A stretch of DNA of 64,000 bases from Alphaproteobacteria bacterium (GTDB lineage Bacteria > Pseudomonadota > Alphaproteobacteria > Rhizobiales > Rhizobiaceae), in assembly GCA_024280375.1 (NCBI GenBank), contig JAJRQF010000088.1, positions 54,046 through 118,045 on the forward strand, given 5' to 3'. Each line of letters opens with the position of its first letter. Position 1 is the stretch's first letter. Positions 8,539-16,653 of the stretch are shown here, in pieces. Both the position numbers and the translations under genes were made by a program. The notes beneath the pieces were generated by a model, which worked only from the letters and a program-made list of their open reading frames with translations, was not told the DNA's origin and ran no database searches.

Positions 8539-9765
8539 ATGGTTGAGACAGAAAAATGGCTGACCATTATCGGCATCGAGGAAGACGGTTTTGCCGGACT
8601 TTCATCCCTGGCGATTGAGAAAATTCACCAGGCCGATGTGATTTTTGGCGGAAAACGCCATTTGGCGATGATGGATAATGTGGCTGTCCGCAAGATTGAA
8701 TGGGCGCAGCCATTTTCAGAATCAATGATTGAAATTAAAGCAAATGCCGGAAAAAATGTGGTGGTTCTGGCCAGTGGCGACCCGCAATGGTTTGGGGTGG
8801 GCTCGACGCTCGCACGGCATTTTTCTGCTGAAATTATGGAAAACATTCCGGCCCGTTCGTCGTTTTCGTTGGCTGCGGCCAAGCTTAATTGGTCGCTGGC
8901 CAAGGTTCAAACTCTAACCCTGCACGGGCGGCCTTTTGCTAATCTGGCGCGATTTGTTGCGCCGAATGCCCGTCTGCTGGTGCTTTCCAATAATGGCGAA
9001 ACGCCAAAAATGATTGTCGATTATTTGCTGAGACAAGGTTTTGGCCAGAGCAAAATCTGGGTGATGGAGCATTTGGGTGGTGAAAAAGAACGTATCCGCC
9101 AAAATGCGGCCGCTGAATTTGATTTAGATGATATTGCTGATTTAAACATTGTTGCAATTGACTGCATTGGCGCTGCGCAATCTAACTGGCACTCGCTAGC
9201 GCCCGGTCTGCCGGACGAGGCGTTTTGCCATGATGGGCAGTTGACCAAGAGCGTGGTGCGGGCCGCAACCCTTGCGGCACTGAAGCCCTATTCTGGCGCA
9301 ATGCTTTGGGATGTGGGGGCGGGCTGCGGTTCGATCGGTATTGAATGGATGCGGGCCGCCCCAAATGCGCGCGCAATCGCAGTTGAACCAAATGCGACCC
9401 GTTGCAGGTTGATTGAGAAAAATGCCGCAAATCTCGGAGTGCCGGGCTTGCAGATTGTTTCGGCTTCTGCGCCTGGCTGTCTGCATGAATTAGCCAGGCC
9501 GGATGCAATTTTCATTGGTGGTGGTCTTACTCAAAATGAAATGTTTGAAACCTGCTGGCAGGCGCTACCAGTGGGGGGAATTCTGGTTGCAAACGGGGTG
9601 ACTTTGGAGAGTGATACCTGCCTGTTTGCCTTGCACGAGAAATATGGCGGCACGCTTCGGCGTATATCTGTGGAACAGGTTGCCCCAATGGGTAAATTTC
9701 GTGGTTGGCAGCAGGCAAAACCTGTAACCCAATGGCGTGTAGTTAAATTGGATGATACAAAATGA
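8539..9765 (+). CDS. cobL: Precorrin-6Y C5,15-methyltransferase (decarboxylating) CobL
   Basis: The roughly 408-residue protein has the two-domain layout of CobL. The N-terminal CbiE-type methyltransferase carries ASGDPQWFGVG. The C-terminal CbiT-type domain carries the SAM-binding motif WDVGAGCGSIGIEW (about residue 255) and does the decarboxylation with the second methylation. A TTG at 8533 overlapping the cobH stop (TTGA) is an alternative start; the ATG at 8539 is preferred. The gene ends in an ATGA overlap with cobI, showing tight operon packing. Confidence 0.95.
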   Translation: MVETEKWLTIIGIEEDGFAGLSSLAIEKIHQADVIFGGKRHLAMMDNVAVRKIEWAQPFSESMIEIKANAGKNVVVLASGDPQWFGVGSTLARHFSAEIMENIPARSSFSLAAAKLNWSLAKVQTLTLHGRPFANLARFVAPNARLLVLSNNGETPKMIVDYLLRQGFGQSKIWVMEHLGGEKERIRQNAAAEFDLDDIADLNIVAIDCIGAAQSNWHSLAPGLPDEAFCHDGQLTKSVVRAATLAALKPYSGAMLWDVGAGCGSIGIEWMRAAPNARAIAVEPNATRCRLIEKNAANLGVPGLQIVSASAPGCLHELARPDAIFIGGGLTQNEMFETCWQALPVGGILVANGVTLESDTCLFALHEKYGGTLRRISVEQVAPMGKFRGWQQAKPVTQWRVVKLDDTK

Positions 9766-10493
9766 CGGCCACATTATACGGGCTTGGGGTAGGGCCGGGC
9801 GATCCGGAACTGATTACCGTTAAGGCCTTGCGGATATTGCAGCGGGTGAAGATTATTGCCTGGCCTGCGCCTGATGATGGTGTCAGTTTCGCCCGCTCTA
9901 TCGTTGAACAATATATAACACCCGATCAGCTGGAAATTCCAATTATTGTGCCAATGAAGGTGGAGCGTCACCCGGCAAAAGATGTTTATGATCAGGCGGC
10001 AAGGCTTATTGCTTCACATCTTGATGCAGGATCAGATGTGGCCGTCTTGTGTGAGGGCGATCCGTTTTTCTATGGCTCTTTCATGTATCTTTACGAGCGG
10101 CTTGAGGGCAAATATCCATGCGAGATTGTGCCTGGCGTTTCTTCGCTCATGGCGTCGGCCTCAGTGTTGCAAAGGCCGCTTGCGGCGCGCAACGATGTTT
10201 TAAGTGTCATTCCGGCACCGCTTTCTGATGATGAAATTGAAGCCCGGATTGCACAGAGTGATGCAATTGCCTTCATTAAGGTCGGGCGGCATATCGAGCG
10301 GATAAAGAGCCTGCTGGAAAGGCTCGGTTTGCTACAATCGGCGGCCTATGTGGAGCGTGCCAGTCTGCCAAACCAGCGGATTTTTCCGCTGGCGCAATTG
10401 GTTGATACTGCGCCGTATTTTTCGATGATCCTTGTCTATAAGGGTGGCGAGGACTGGATTTCCTCTCTCAATATTAAAGGGGAAGCGCGATGA
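9762..10493 (+). CDS. cobI: Precorrin-2 C20-methyltransferase CobI
   Basis: The 243-residue protein is a class III SAM-dependent tetrapyrrole methyltransferase. Motifs are GLGVGPGDPELIT at the N-terminus and CEGDPFFYGSFMYL near residue 92, the latter characteristic of CobI/CbiL. It methylates C-20 of precorrin-2, the product of the CysG/CobA step. Its ATG overlaps the cobL stop (ATGA) and its own stop overlaps the next ATG in the same way, so three consecutive genes are translationally coupled. Confidence 0.95.
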   Translation: MTATLYGLGVGPGDPELITVKALRILQRVKIIAWPAPDDGVSFARSIVEQYITPDQLEIPIIVPMKVERHPAKDVYDQAARLIASHLDAGSDVAVLCEGDPFFYGSFMYLYERLEGKYPCEIVPGVSSLMASASVLQRPLAARNDVLSVIPAPLSDDEIEARIAQSDAIAFIKVGRHIERIKSLLERLGLLQSAAYVERASLPNQRIFPLAQLVDTAPYFSMILVYKGGEDWISSLNIKGEAR

Positions 10494-12322
10494 TTTCCGC
10501 AAATCCAGAAAATATTGCCATTATTGTGCTTTCGCGCTCCGGCATGGCCGTCGCTGCGAAAATCAAACAGCTTTCCGGCGGCGAAATCCACGGGTTTTCA
10601 AAACGCATTGATGAATGTGATCAGCTTTTTGACAATGTTGGTGAGCATTTGCGGGGCCTGTTTGCGGATGGGCAAACGATTGTTGCCATTATGTCAAGCG
10701 GTGCCGTCATTCGCCTGATTGCGCCCTTGCTCAACGACAAGACGGTGGAGCCGCCAGTGGTCGCGGTTTCAGAGGATGGGATCAATATTGTGCCCTTGCT
10801 TGGCGGGCATCACGGGGCCAATCAGATTGCGCGGTATCTGGCGGAAGAATTGGGGGGCAATGCGGCAATTACAACAAGTGGCGATGTGCATTTTGGTGTG
10901 GCGCTGGATGAACCGCCTGCGGGCTATGTGCTGGCCAATCCCGAAAATGCCAAATCTGTAATGGCCGAGCTATTAAAGGGCGAAACCGCGCAGTTGAATG
11001 GCCATGCGGATTGGTTGATAGCCAGCAAATTGCCCTTCGCTGATGATGGCAAGATTACATTGACCGTTAGCGATAAGACCCAAACGCCGCTTGCCAATGA
11101 GCTGCTCTATCATCCTAAAATCCTGGCGCTGGGGCTTGGTTGTGAGCGGGGAACGTCCGCGAACGAGGTTATTGATCTGGCCAAGCAGGCACTTTCAGGT
11201 GCGGGCCTTGCTGCGGAAAGCATTGGTGCCATTGTATCTATAGATTTGAAGGCCGATGAGGCCGCATTGCACGCGGTTGGCGCGCATTTTGACGTTCCAG
11301 TGCGGTTTTATTCAGCCGAAATGTTGGAAGACGAGGCGGGCCGTCTTGCAACGCCGTCTGATGTGGTATTTGCCGAAGTTGGTTGCCACGGGGTCGCCGA
11401 AGGGGCCGCACTTGCAGCCTGCGGCACTGATGGCGCGTTGATTGTTGCCAAGCAGAAATCCAAACGCGCAACCGCCGCCATTGCACGGGCTGCTGCGCCA
11501 CTTAAATTGGCTGAAACTGGCAGGCCGCGCGGGCATTTATCGGTTGTTGGTATCGGTCCCGGCAGTGAAGTATGGCGCAGCCCGGAGGTCAGCCAGCTTA
11601 TAGGCAAAGCCGGCGATCTGGTGGGTTATTCGCTCTATCTCGATCTGCTGGAAGGGTTGACCAAGGGCAAACAACGTCATGATTTTGATCTTGGTCGCGA
11701 GGAGGACAGGGTTCGCCACGCGATGGAACTTGCAGGCGAGGGGCGCAATGTGGCGCTGGTCTGTTCGGGCGATGCGGGCATTTATGCGATGGCGACACTG
11801 GTTTTCGAACTGCTGGAAAACGGCCAATTGTCGGATGCTGCAAACCGGATTTCCATTCAGGTGTCGCCGGGGATTTCAGCCCTTCAGGCGGCCGCCGCAC
11901 GCGCCGGTGCGCCACTTGGCCATGATTTCTGCACCATTTCGCTTTCTGATCTTTTAACCCCGTGGGAGATGATCAAAACGCGAGTGAGGGCGGCTGCCGA
12001 AGGTGACTTTGTTATTGCCTTTTATAATCCGGTTTCAAAACGCCGTCGCACCCAACTGGCCCATGCCAAGCAGGTTTTGCTTGAACATCGACCAAAGGAT
12101 ACGCCGGTTATTCTTGCCACTAATCTGGGGCGGGAAGGGGAAAATGTGCGCATTATCCCGCTGGCTGATCTGGAAATTGATGAGGTGGATATGCTGACGG
12201 TTGTCATCGTCGGCTCATCTGATAGCCGGGTTACCCGCACCGGTGATGGCAAAAGATGGATGTATACGCCGCGCGGTTATGCGGCCAAGGAGGGAACAAA
12301 GATCAAAGGTGTTGATCTTTGA
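10490..12322 (+). CDS. cobJ: CbiG-CobJ fusion: cobalamin biosynthesis CbiG domain plus precorrin-3B C17-methyltransferase
   Basis: The 610-residue protein joins two enzymes. Residues 1 to about 340 resemble CbiG: an N-terminal part with SSGAVIRLIAPLL and LLGGHHGANQIA, and a C-terminal CobE/CbiG-type part with LALGLGCERGTSANEV. From about residue 345 it is CobJ/CbiH, beginning LSVVGIGPGSEVW, with CSGDAGIYAMA and the typical GREGENVRI near the end. CobJ methylates C-17 with ring contraction. CbiG opens the lactone ring in the anaerobic pathway. Such fusions are known in several bacteria. It overlaps cobI by ATGA, and no frameshift is seen. Confidence 0.92.
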   Translation: MISANPENIAIIVLSRSGMAVAAKIKQLSGGEIHGFSKRIDECDQLFDNVGEHLRGLFADGQTIVAIMSSGAVIRLIAPLLNDKTVEPPVVAVSEDGINIVPLLGGHHGANQIARYLAEELGGNAAITTSGDVHFGVALDEPPAGYVLANPENAKSVMAELLKGETAQLNGHADWLIASKLPFADDGKITLTVSDKTQTPLANELLYHPKILALGLGCERGTSANEVIDLAKQALSGAGLAAESIGAIVSIDLKADEAALHAVGAHFDVPVRFYSAEMLEDEAGRLATPSDVVFAEVGCHGVAEGAALAACGTDGALIVAKQKSKRATAAIARAAAPLKLAETGRPRGHLSVVGIGPGSEVWRSPEVSQLIGKAGDLVGYSLYLDLLEGLTKGKQRHDFDLGREEDRVRHAMELAGEGRNVALVCSGDAGIYAMATLVFELLENGQLSDAANRISIQVSPGISALQAAAARAGAPLGHDFCTISLSDLLTPWEMIKTRVRAAAEGDFVIAFYNPVSKRRRTQLAHAKQVLLEHRPKDTPVILATNLGREGENVRIIPLADLEIDEVDMLTVVIVGSSDSRVTRTGDGKRWMYTPRGYAAKEGTKIKGVDL

Positions 12323-12394
12323 TTCATTTATCGCTCACAGCCGTTTTGACGCTTCGCGCCAAGCCTACGCGGGTGCGCCGCACTGGCGACGGCT
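12302..12394 (+). other. Inverted repeats at the cobJ-cobM junction
   Basis: ATCAAAG (12302-12308) and CTTTGAT (12317-12323) form a stem across the cobJ stop codon. Further on, AGCCGT (12339-12344) plus CGCCA (12357-12361) can pair with TGGCGACGGCT (12384-12394). There is no T-run, so a processing or attenuation element is more likely than a terminator. This 116-bp gap breaks the otherwise coupled packing of cobH-L-I-J. Confidence 0.4.
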
Positions 12395-12438
12395 CGTAGT
12401 TTACTCGCTATTTGGATTATTTTGGGAGATGCATAAGA

Positions 12439-13233
12439 ATGACAGTTTACTTTATTGGAGCAGGCCCGGGGGCGGCTGATCTTATTACCGTGCGCGGTTT
12501 GCGCTTGATCGAGCATTGCCCGGTTAACCTCTATGCCGGATCGCTGGTGCCGGAGGAAATTGTCGCTTCAGCCCCAAAAGATGCGCTGGTGATGGATACG
12601 GCCCCGATGCATCTGGATGAAATTTTGGCGGAAATCGTCAAAGCCCATAAGGCGGGACACGATATTGCGCGGGTTCATTCGGGCGATCCTTCTATTTATG
12701 GCGCAACGGCTGAACAAATGCGGCGGCTTGACGATCTGAAAATACCCTATGAGGTGGTGCCCGGCGTACCGGCATTTGCAGCGGTAGCGGCCCAGCTAAA
12801 ATGCGAATTGACCCTGCCTGAAATCGCCCAGACCATTATCATCACCCGTACCGGCATGAAGGCCTCTTCCATGCCGGATGGTGAGCAGCTCGAAATATTG
12901 GGGAAATCTGGAGCCACACTTGCCATCCACCTTTCGGTTCGAAATCTTGCCTATGTGCATAAGGCACTTGAACCTTATTATGGTGATGACTGCCCGGTAG
13001 TCATTGCTTACCGCGCCACCTGGCCGGATGAGAAATATATTTTGACCACTTTGGCGGAAATGAAAGATGCGGCCCGGGCTGAAAAAATCACCCGAACGGC
13101 TTTGATTATGGTTGGCCCGGTCTTTGCCCAGATTTCCGGGTCGGCTGAATTTCGGGATTCGGCGCTCTATGATCAGACCTATGCCCATGTTCTGCGCAAT
13201 AAGGGCAAGAAAAAAGCGCGTAAAAAGGTTTAG
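12439..13233 (+). CDS. cobM: Precorrin-4 C11-methyltransferase CobM
   Basis: The 264-residue protein is a class III tetrapyrrole methyltransferase with FIGAGPGAADLITVRG at the start and HSGDPSIYGATAEQM near residue 80, both diagnostic of CobM/CbiF, which methylates C-11. The C-terminal tail is very basic (KGKKKARKKV). A frame extension to a TTG at 12412 exists, but the GGGAG at 12425-12429 places the start at the ATG at 12439. It is the last recognisable B12 gene of this cluster in the window. Confidence 0.94.
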   Translation: MTVYFIGAGPGAADLITVRGLRLIEHCPVNLYAGSLVPEEIVASAPKDALVMDTAPMHLDEILAEIVKAHKAGHDIARVHSGDPSIYGATAEQMRRLDDLKIPYEVVPGVPAFAAVAAQLKCELTLPEIAQTIIITRTGMKASSMPDGEQLEILGKSGATLAIHLSVRNLAYVHKALEPYYGDDCPVVIAYRATWPDEKYILTTLAEMKDAARAEKITRTALIMVGPVFAQISGSAEFRDSALYDQTYAHVLRNKGKKKARKKV

Positions 13234-13293
13234 GCAGAGTGAAAAACATTTTGAGTGTTGTTATTTTCCTCGCTTGATCATACATGCATTTCC

Positions 13294-13938
13294 ATGGATA
13301 CTTTTCCCAAAGAACTGATTAAAGGTTATCGGGCTTTCAAACAGCAAAAATTTGCCCACGAAAGCGAGCGCTACACCAAACTGGCCGAACAGGGGCAGAC
13401 ACCGCAAACGCTGGTGATTGCCTGTTGTGATTCTCGTGCTGCGCCTGAAATTATATTTAACTCAATACCGGGTGAGATGTTTGTGGTGCGCAATGTTGCC
13501 AATATTGTGCCACCCTATAAGCCGGATGGAGAATATCATTCGACCTCGGCAGCGCTTGAATATGCGGTGCAAAGCCTGCGGATCCGCGATATTCTGGTTC
13601 TGGGACACGGTCGTTGCGGTGGTATCAAAGCGGCACTCGACCCGGAAGGAAAGCCGCTTTCTCCCGGTGACTTTATCGGCAAATGGATGGAACTTTTGGG
13701 GCCTGCTGCAAAATCCATATCGGATAATCAGTGGATGACCAATGCGGAGCGGCAAACAATGCTGGAGCGTATTTCTATTCGCTATTCGATCGAGAACCTG
13801 CGCACCTTTCCGTGTGTATCTATTTTGGAGGAGCGTAAGAAAATGCGACTTCACGGGGCGTGGTTTGACATTGCCAATGACGAATTATGGGTATTAAATC
13901 CTGAAACCGGTGATTTTTCATTGTTACCGTCGGAATGA
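13294..13938 (+). CDS. Beta-class carbonic anhydrase
   Basis: The 214-residue protein carries the beta-carbonic anhydrase zinc site: CCDSR near residue 45 (Cys ligand and the Asp-Arg dyad) and HGRCGG near residue 105 (His and Cys ligands). It interconverts CO2 and bicarbonate in the cytoplasm. The ATG at 13294 gives the usual N-terminus; an in-frame start further upstream would add a hydrophobic stretch atypical of the family. It lies 60 bases after cobM and 18 before the HD-domain gene, so it may share a transcript with either. Confidence 0.93.
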   Translation: MDTFPKELIKGYRAFKQQKFAHESERYTKLAEQGQTPQTLVIACCDSRAAPEIIFNSIPGEMFVVRNVANIVPPYKPDGEYHSTSAALEYAVQSLRIRDILVLGHGRCGGIKAALDPEGKPLSPGDFIGKWMELLGPAAKSISDNQWMTNAERQTMLERISIRYSIENLRTFPCVSILEERKKMRLHGAWFDIANDELWVLNPETGDFSLLPSE

Positions 13939-13956
13939 CCAGAGTGGGGGATGTTC

Positions 13957-14559
13957 ATGAAAACAGTTGATTTTACCCAGATGAAGGATGGCAACAGGGA
14001 AGAATATCAACTGCTTGCAGAGCATGAAAGAGATTTTCAGAAGCTCACTGCAGACCGGGTTTTGGCAGAAATGCAAAAGCAGGGTGAGGATACTATCACC
14101 GGCTACAAGATCACGCGTCTTCAACATGGACTGCAATCTGCAACACGCGCCTATAACGACAAAGCCGATATTGACTGGGTCGTCGGTGCCCTGTTGCACG
14201 ATATTGGCGATGGGCTGGCGCCGCAAAACCACGACAGGTTTTCAGCCGAAGTAATTCGCCCCTTTGTGCGCGAAGAAGTGACGTGGGTGGTGGAACATCA
14301 CGGTATTTTTCAGATGATCTATTATGCCCATCACTATGGCTGGGATAAAAATGCCCGTGACCGGTTCAAAGATCATCCCAGTTTCAATGCCTGTGCTGAT
14401 TTTTGTGAGCGCTGGGATCAGGCTTCGTTTGATCCAGATTATCCAACCCGTGATCTATCGTTTTTTGAACCTATGGTGCGCGAAGTCTTCGCCCGCAAGG
14501 CCTATGATCCCGATGTTATTCGCGAAGGTGTGGTAACGGGTTTACCTGTACAGTTCTGA
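13957..14559 (+). CDS. HD-domain protein, putative phosphohydrolase
   Basis: The roughly 200-residue protein has an HD metal-binding pattern: His in RLQHGLQSA, the HD pair in GALLHDIGD (about residue 71), and further His residues in VVEHHGIF and YYAHHYGW. This predicts a metal-dependent phosphohydrolase or oxygenase-type HD fold; the substrate is unknown. Similar proteins are often found near phosphonate or inositol metabolism genes, but none is present here. ATGs occur at 13951 and 13957; the GGGGGA at 13945-13950 gives better spacing to the second. Confidence 0.75.
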   Translation: MKTVDFTQMKDGNREEYQLLAEHERDFQKLTADRVLAEMQKQGEDTITGYKITRLQHGLQSATRAYNDKADIDWVVGALLHDIGDGLAPQNHDRFSAEVIRPFVREEVTWVVEHHGIFQMIYYAHHYGWDKNARDRFKDHPSFNACADFCERWDQASFDPDYPTRDLSFFEPMVREVFARKAYDPDVIREGVVTGLPVQF

Positions 14560-14566
14560 GTAGAGC

Positions 14567-16582
14567 CTATAGTTTTTTAGAAGCCAGTTGTTTTCGAGCG
14601 ATTAAATGGCGTGCCTGGGTTATCCAGTGTTCTTGCGTGATTTGACCATCAAACCCCAAAATGTCCTCAATCATCTCCTGTTGAGTTTGGCTTAATTCTG
14701 CAATTTGCATGAATGTTGAAAAGCCAAGTTCGTTCAATCTGTTTTGAACTCTGCCATCGATATTGCTGATCAGGGTGAAATTGTCGCTGTCTTTTGCCGG
14801 GCCGTCAAAATTGATATTTTGGTCAACGGGTTTCTTTGGGGCCTCGTTTTTAGCGCTTTGGTCTTTAGTATCGGGCTGTGCTTCCGGTGCGCTTACTGTT
14901 TTTGGCGCAGTTTCGGCTTTTGGCTCTGGCTCTGGCTTTGGCGCTTTTTTGGTTTCAGTTTTTGGAGCATTCTCTTGTGATGATTTTGGCTTTACCTCGG
15001 TCGTAGGCTTGGCTGTTTTTTCAGGCAAAGGTGGTGTTTTTGATGCGGTGGCAGCCTTTGTTTCTGTTTTCAAATCTGACTTAGGTTCCGTCCTCGGTTC
15101 AGCCTTGGCCTCGCGTGGCGGAGCTGCTTTTGGTTCTACTTTTTGTGTCGTGTCAGGTTTGGTTTCAGCATCTGGCTTTTTTATTTCCGCGTCGGCTTTA
15201 TTTTGCGGTGTATTCACGGTGTCAGGTTTGGGTTTTGATGCAATTTTTTCAGGTGCAGGCTTTACCACTTCGGCCTTTTTGGGCGCTATGCCCGCTTTTA
15301 TTATTTGAATACCCGCTGCAGGATTGGATATGGAGGGCTTTTCTGCAGGCGGGGCAGGGGTAGAGGCTTGTTTGTAATCTGAAACTTTAGCTTCAGATTT
15401 GACCTCAGGTGCGGGTGCAGGTGCAGGCGCCGGGACAGGTGCTTGAACAGGTGGCATGGTCTTTGCCTGTACTTCAGGAATAATTACCTTGGGTGGTTCC
15501 TGTTTTTGTTCTGATTGTGTCGAGGGAGGCCGTGAAATTGGTGGCGGTGAAGTTGGCGGCGGTGAAATTGGTGGCGGTGAAGTTGATGGCGACAGCATAA
15601 CAGGGGATTTTGAAACTGGAGGCCGGGTTCTTGTCTCAGTTTTTTGTGCGGTGGCCGGTGGCATTGTTTTGTTTGCTGTTTGCGGATTTGCTGGCAGCGG
15701 GTTGTGTGCCGGAATATTCAGATTGTCCAGGGTTGTTGCCTGCACAGGTTGCATCAGCTCAAGAAGCCTCTTCACCAGAAGACTGTTCGCGTCTGTCAAC
15801 GGTGCAATTGCAGTGAAATGATTGGCGCCTGGAATTTCGTGATATCGGGTATTCGCACCCATCATTCGCCATCTTTGCGCCTGTGAGCTGGATTGGCGTA
15901 TAAATTCGGAGCTTTCATTTTCACCAACCCACGCATCAAAGCGTAAATCGTGTTCAATAATCCAGTTATAGGGGCTTGCTGTTTTGGCTTCTTCCTTGGT
16001 GAGTTTCAACGCATTGTTATGGCTGGTTTCAAGCAGCGGGGCCAAATCAAAAACGCCAGATATGGAAAGCGCAGATTCGACCAGGTTTATTGGCAGCGAA
16101 TTGTGAATTCTGTTCCAGTTGGTTGCCAGCATACAAGCAGCAAGGTGGCCGCCGGCCGAGTGACCGCAGACGGTTATATTGCGGTCGTAGGTTTTCCACA
16201 GAACAATGCATGCGCGGCGAATTTCGTCGATAATACCGCTGACATTTATATCCGGGCAGAGCGTATAGGAAGGTATGGCAACTGCTATGCCCTTGGCATT
16301 GAGCCCCTTTGCCATATGGCTGAATGCGGCTCGATCAAGACGCTGCCAGTAGCCGCCATGGATAAACATAATAATAGGGGCGGTTTTATCAGGTTCACTG
16401 TTACCGGGCCAAAACAGATCAAGCTTGTTGCGGATATTGGGACCATAGGACTGGTCAAAGTCTGCAAATTTGGCCGACCGACTGCGAAACTCTGCGGAAT
16501 GCTCGATATAATCACTGAGCAGTTTTGATGAATTTTCTACCCTGCCGGAATTGTCATATTCCGCTTCCATATTTTTCATCAT
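14567..16582 (-). CDS. Alpha/beta-hydrolase fused through a long Pro/Ala/Lys linker to a NuoE/L21-type helix-hairpin-helix domain
   Basis: The 671-residue protein has three parts. Residues 1 to about 285 are an alpha/beta-hydrolase of the kynurenine-formamidase-like type: oxyanion motif HGGYW (about 75-79), nucleophile Ser in GHSAGGH (about 142), acidic segment DAWVGENES (about 216) and catalytic His in PGANHFTAI (about 255). Residues about 285-595 are low-complexity, rich in Pro, Ala, Lys, Glu and Thr, including SPPP repeats. Residues about 595-671 resemble the helix-hairpin-helix tail of rhizobial NuoE and ribosomal L21 (LISNIDGRVQNRLNELG ... HWITQARHLIARK). There is no signal peptide. GGAGG just upstream fits the ATG at 16582 or 16579. 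It is the last gene of the peptide-transport block. Substrate and partner are unknown. Confidence 0.8.
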   Translation of the reverse strand: MMKNMEAEYDNSGRVENSSKLLSDYIEHSAEFRSRSAKFADFDQSYGPNIRNKLDLFWPGNSEPDKTAPIIMFIHGGYWQRLDRAAFSHMAKGLNAKGIAVAIPSYTLCPDINVSGIIDEIRRACIVLWKTYDRNITVCGHSAGGHLAACMLATNWNRIHNSLPINLVESALSISGVFDLAPLLETSHNNALKLTKEEAKTASPYNWIIEHDLRFDAWVGENESSEFIRQSSSQAQRWRMMGANTRYHEIPGANHFTAIAPLTDANSLLVKRLLELMQPVQATTLDNLNIPAHNPLPANPQTANKTMPPATAQKTETRTRPPVSKSPVMLSPSTSPPPISPPPTSPPPISRPPSTQSEQKQEPPKVIIPEVQAKTMPPVQAPVPAPAPAPAPEVKSEAKVSDYKQASTPAPPAEKPSISNPAAGIQIIKAGIAPKKAEVVKPAPEKIASKPKPDTVNTPQNKADAEIKKPDAETKPDTTQKVEPKAAPPREAKAEPRTEPKSDLKTETKAATASKTPPLPEKTAKPTTEVKPKSSQENAPKTETKKAPKPEPEPKAETAPKTVSAPEAQPDTKDQSAKNEAPKKPVDQNINFDGPAKDSDNFTLISNIDGRVQNRLNELGFSTFMQIAELSQTQQEMIEDILGFDGQITQEHWITQARHLIARKQLASKKL
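15534..15593 (-). repeat. Four-copy 15-bp tandem repeat inside the hydrolase linker
   Basis: Four copies of a 15-base unit, alternating GAAATTGGTGGCGGT and GAAGTTGGCGGCGGT on the plus strand, encode the SPPPI/SPPPT repeats of the linker. The copies differ at few bases, so the array can probably change length by slippage. Confidence 0.8.
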
Positions 16583-16653
16583 AATACCTCCGCTCAATTT
16601 AGTATCTTCTGATAGATTGGCTGACTTTGATTCTAAACCATCTTTATCAGATA

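Noticed and set aside
14763..15308. Plus-strand reading frame rich in Phe, Gly and Ala opposite the hydrolase linker
   Set aside because: It is the mirror of the Pro/Ala/Lys low-complexity linker and has no ribosome site or family match.
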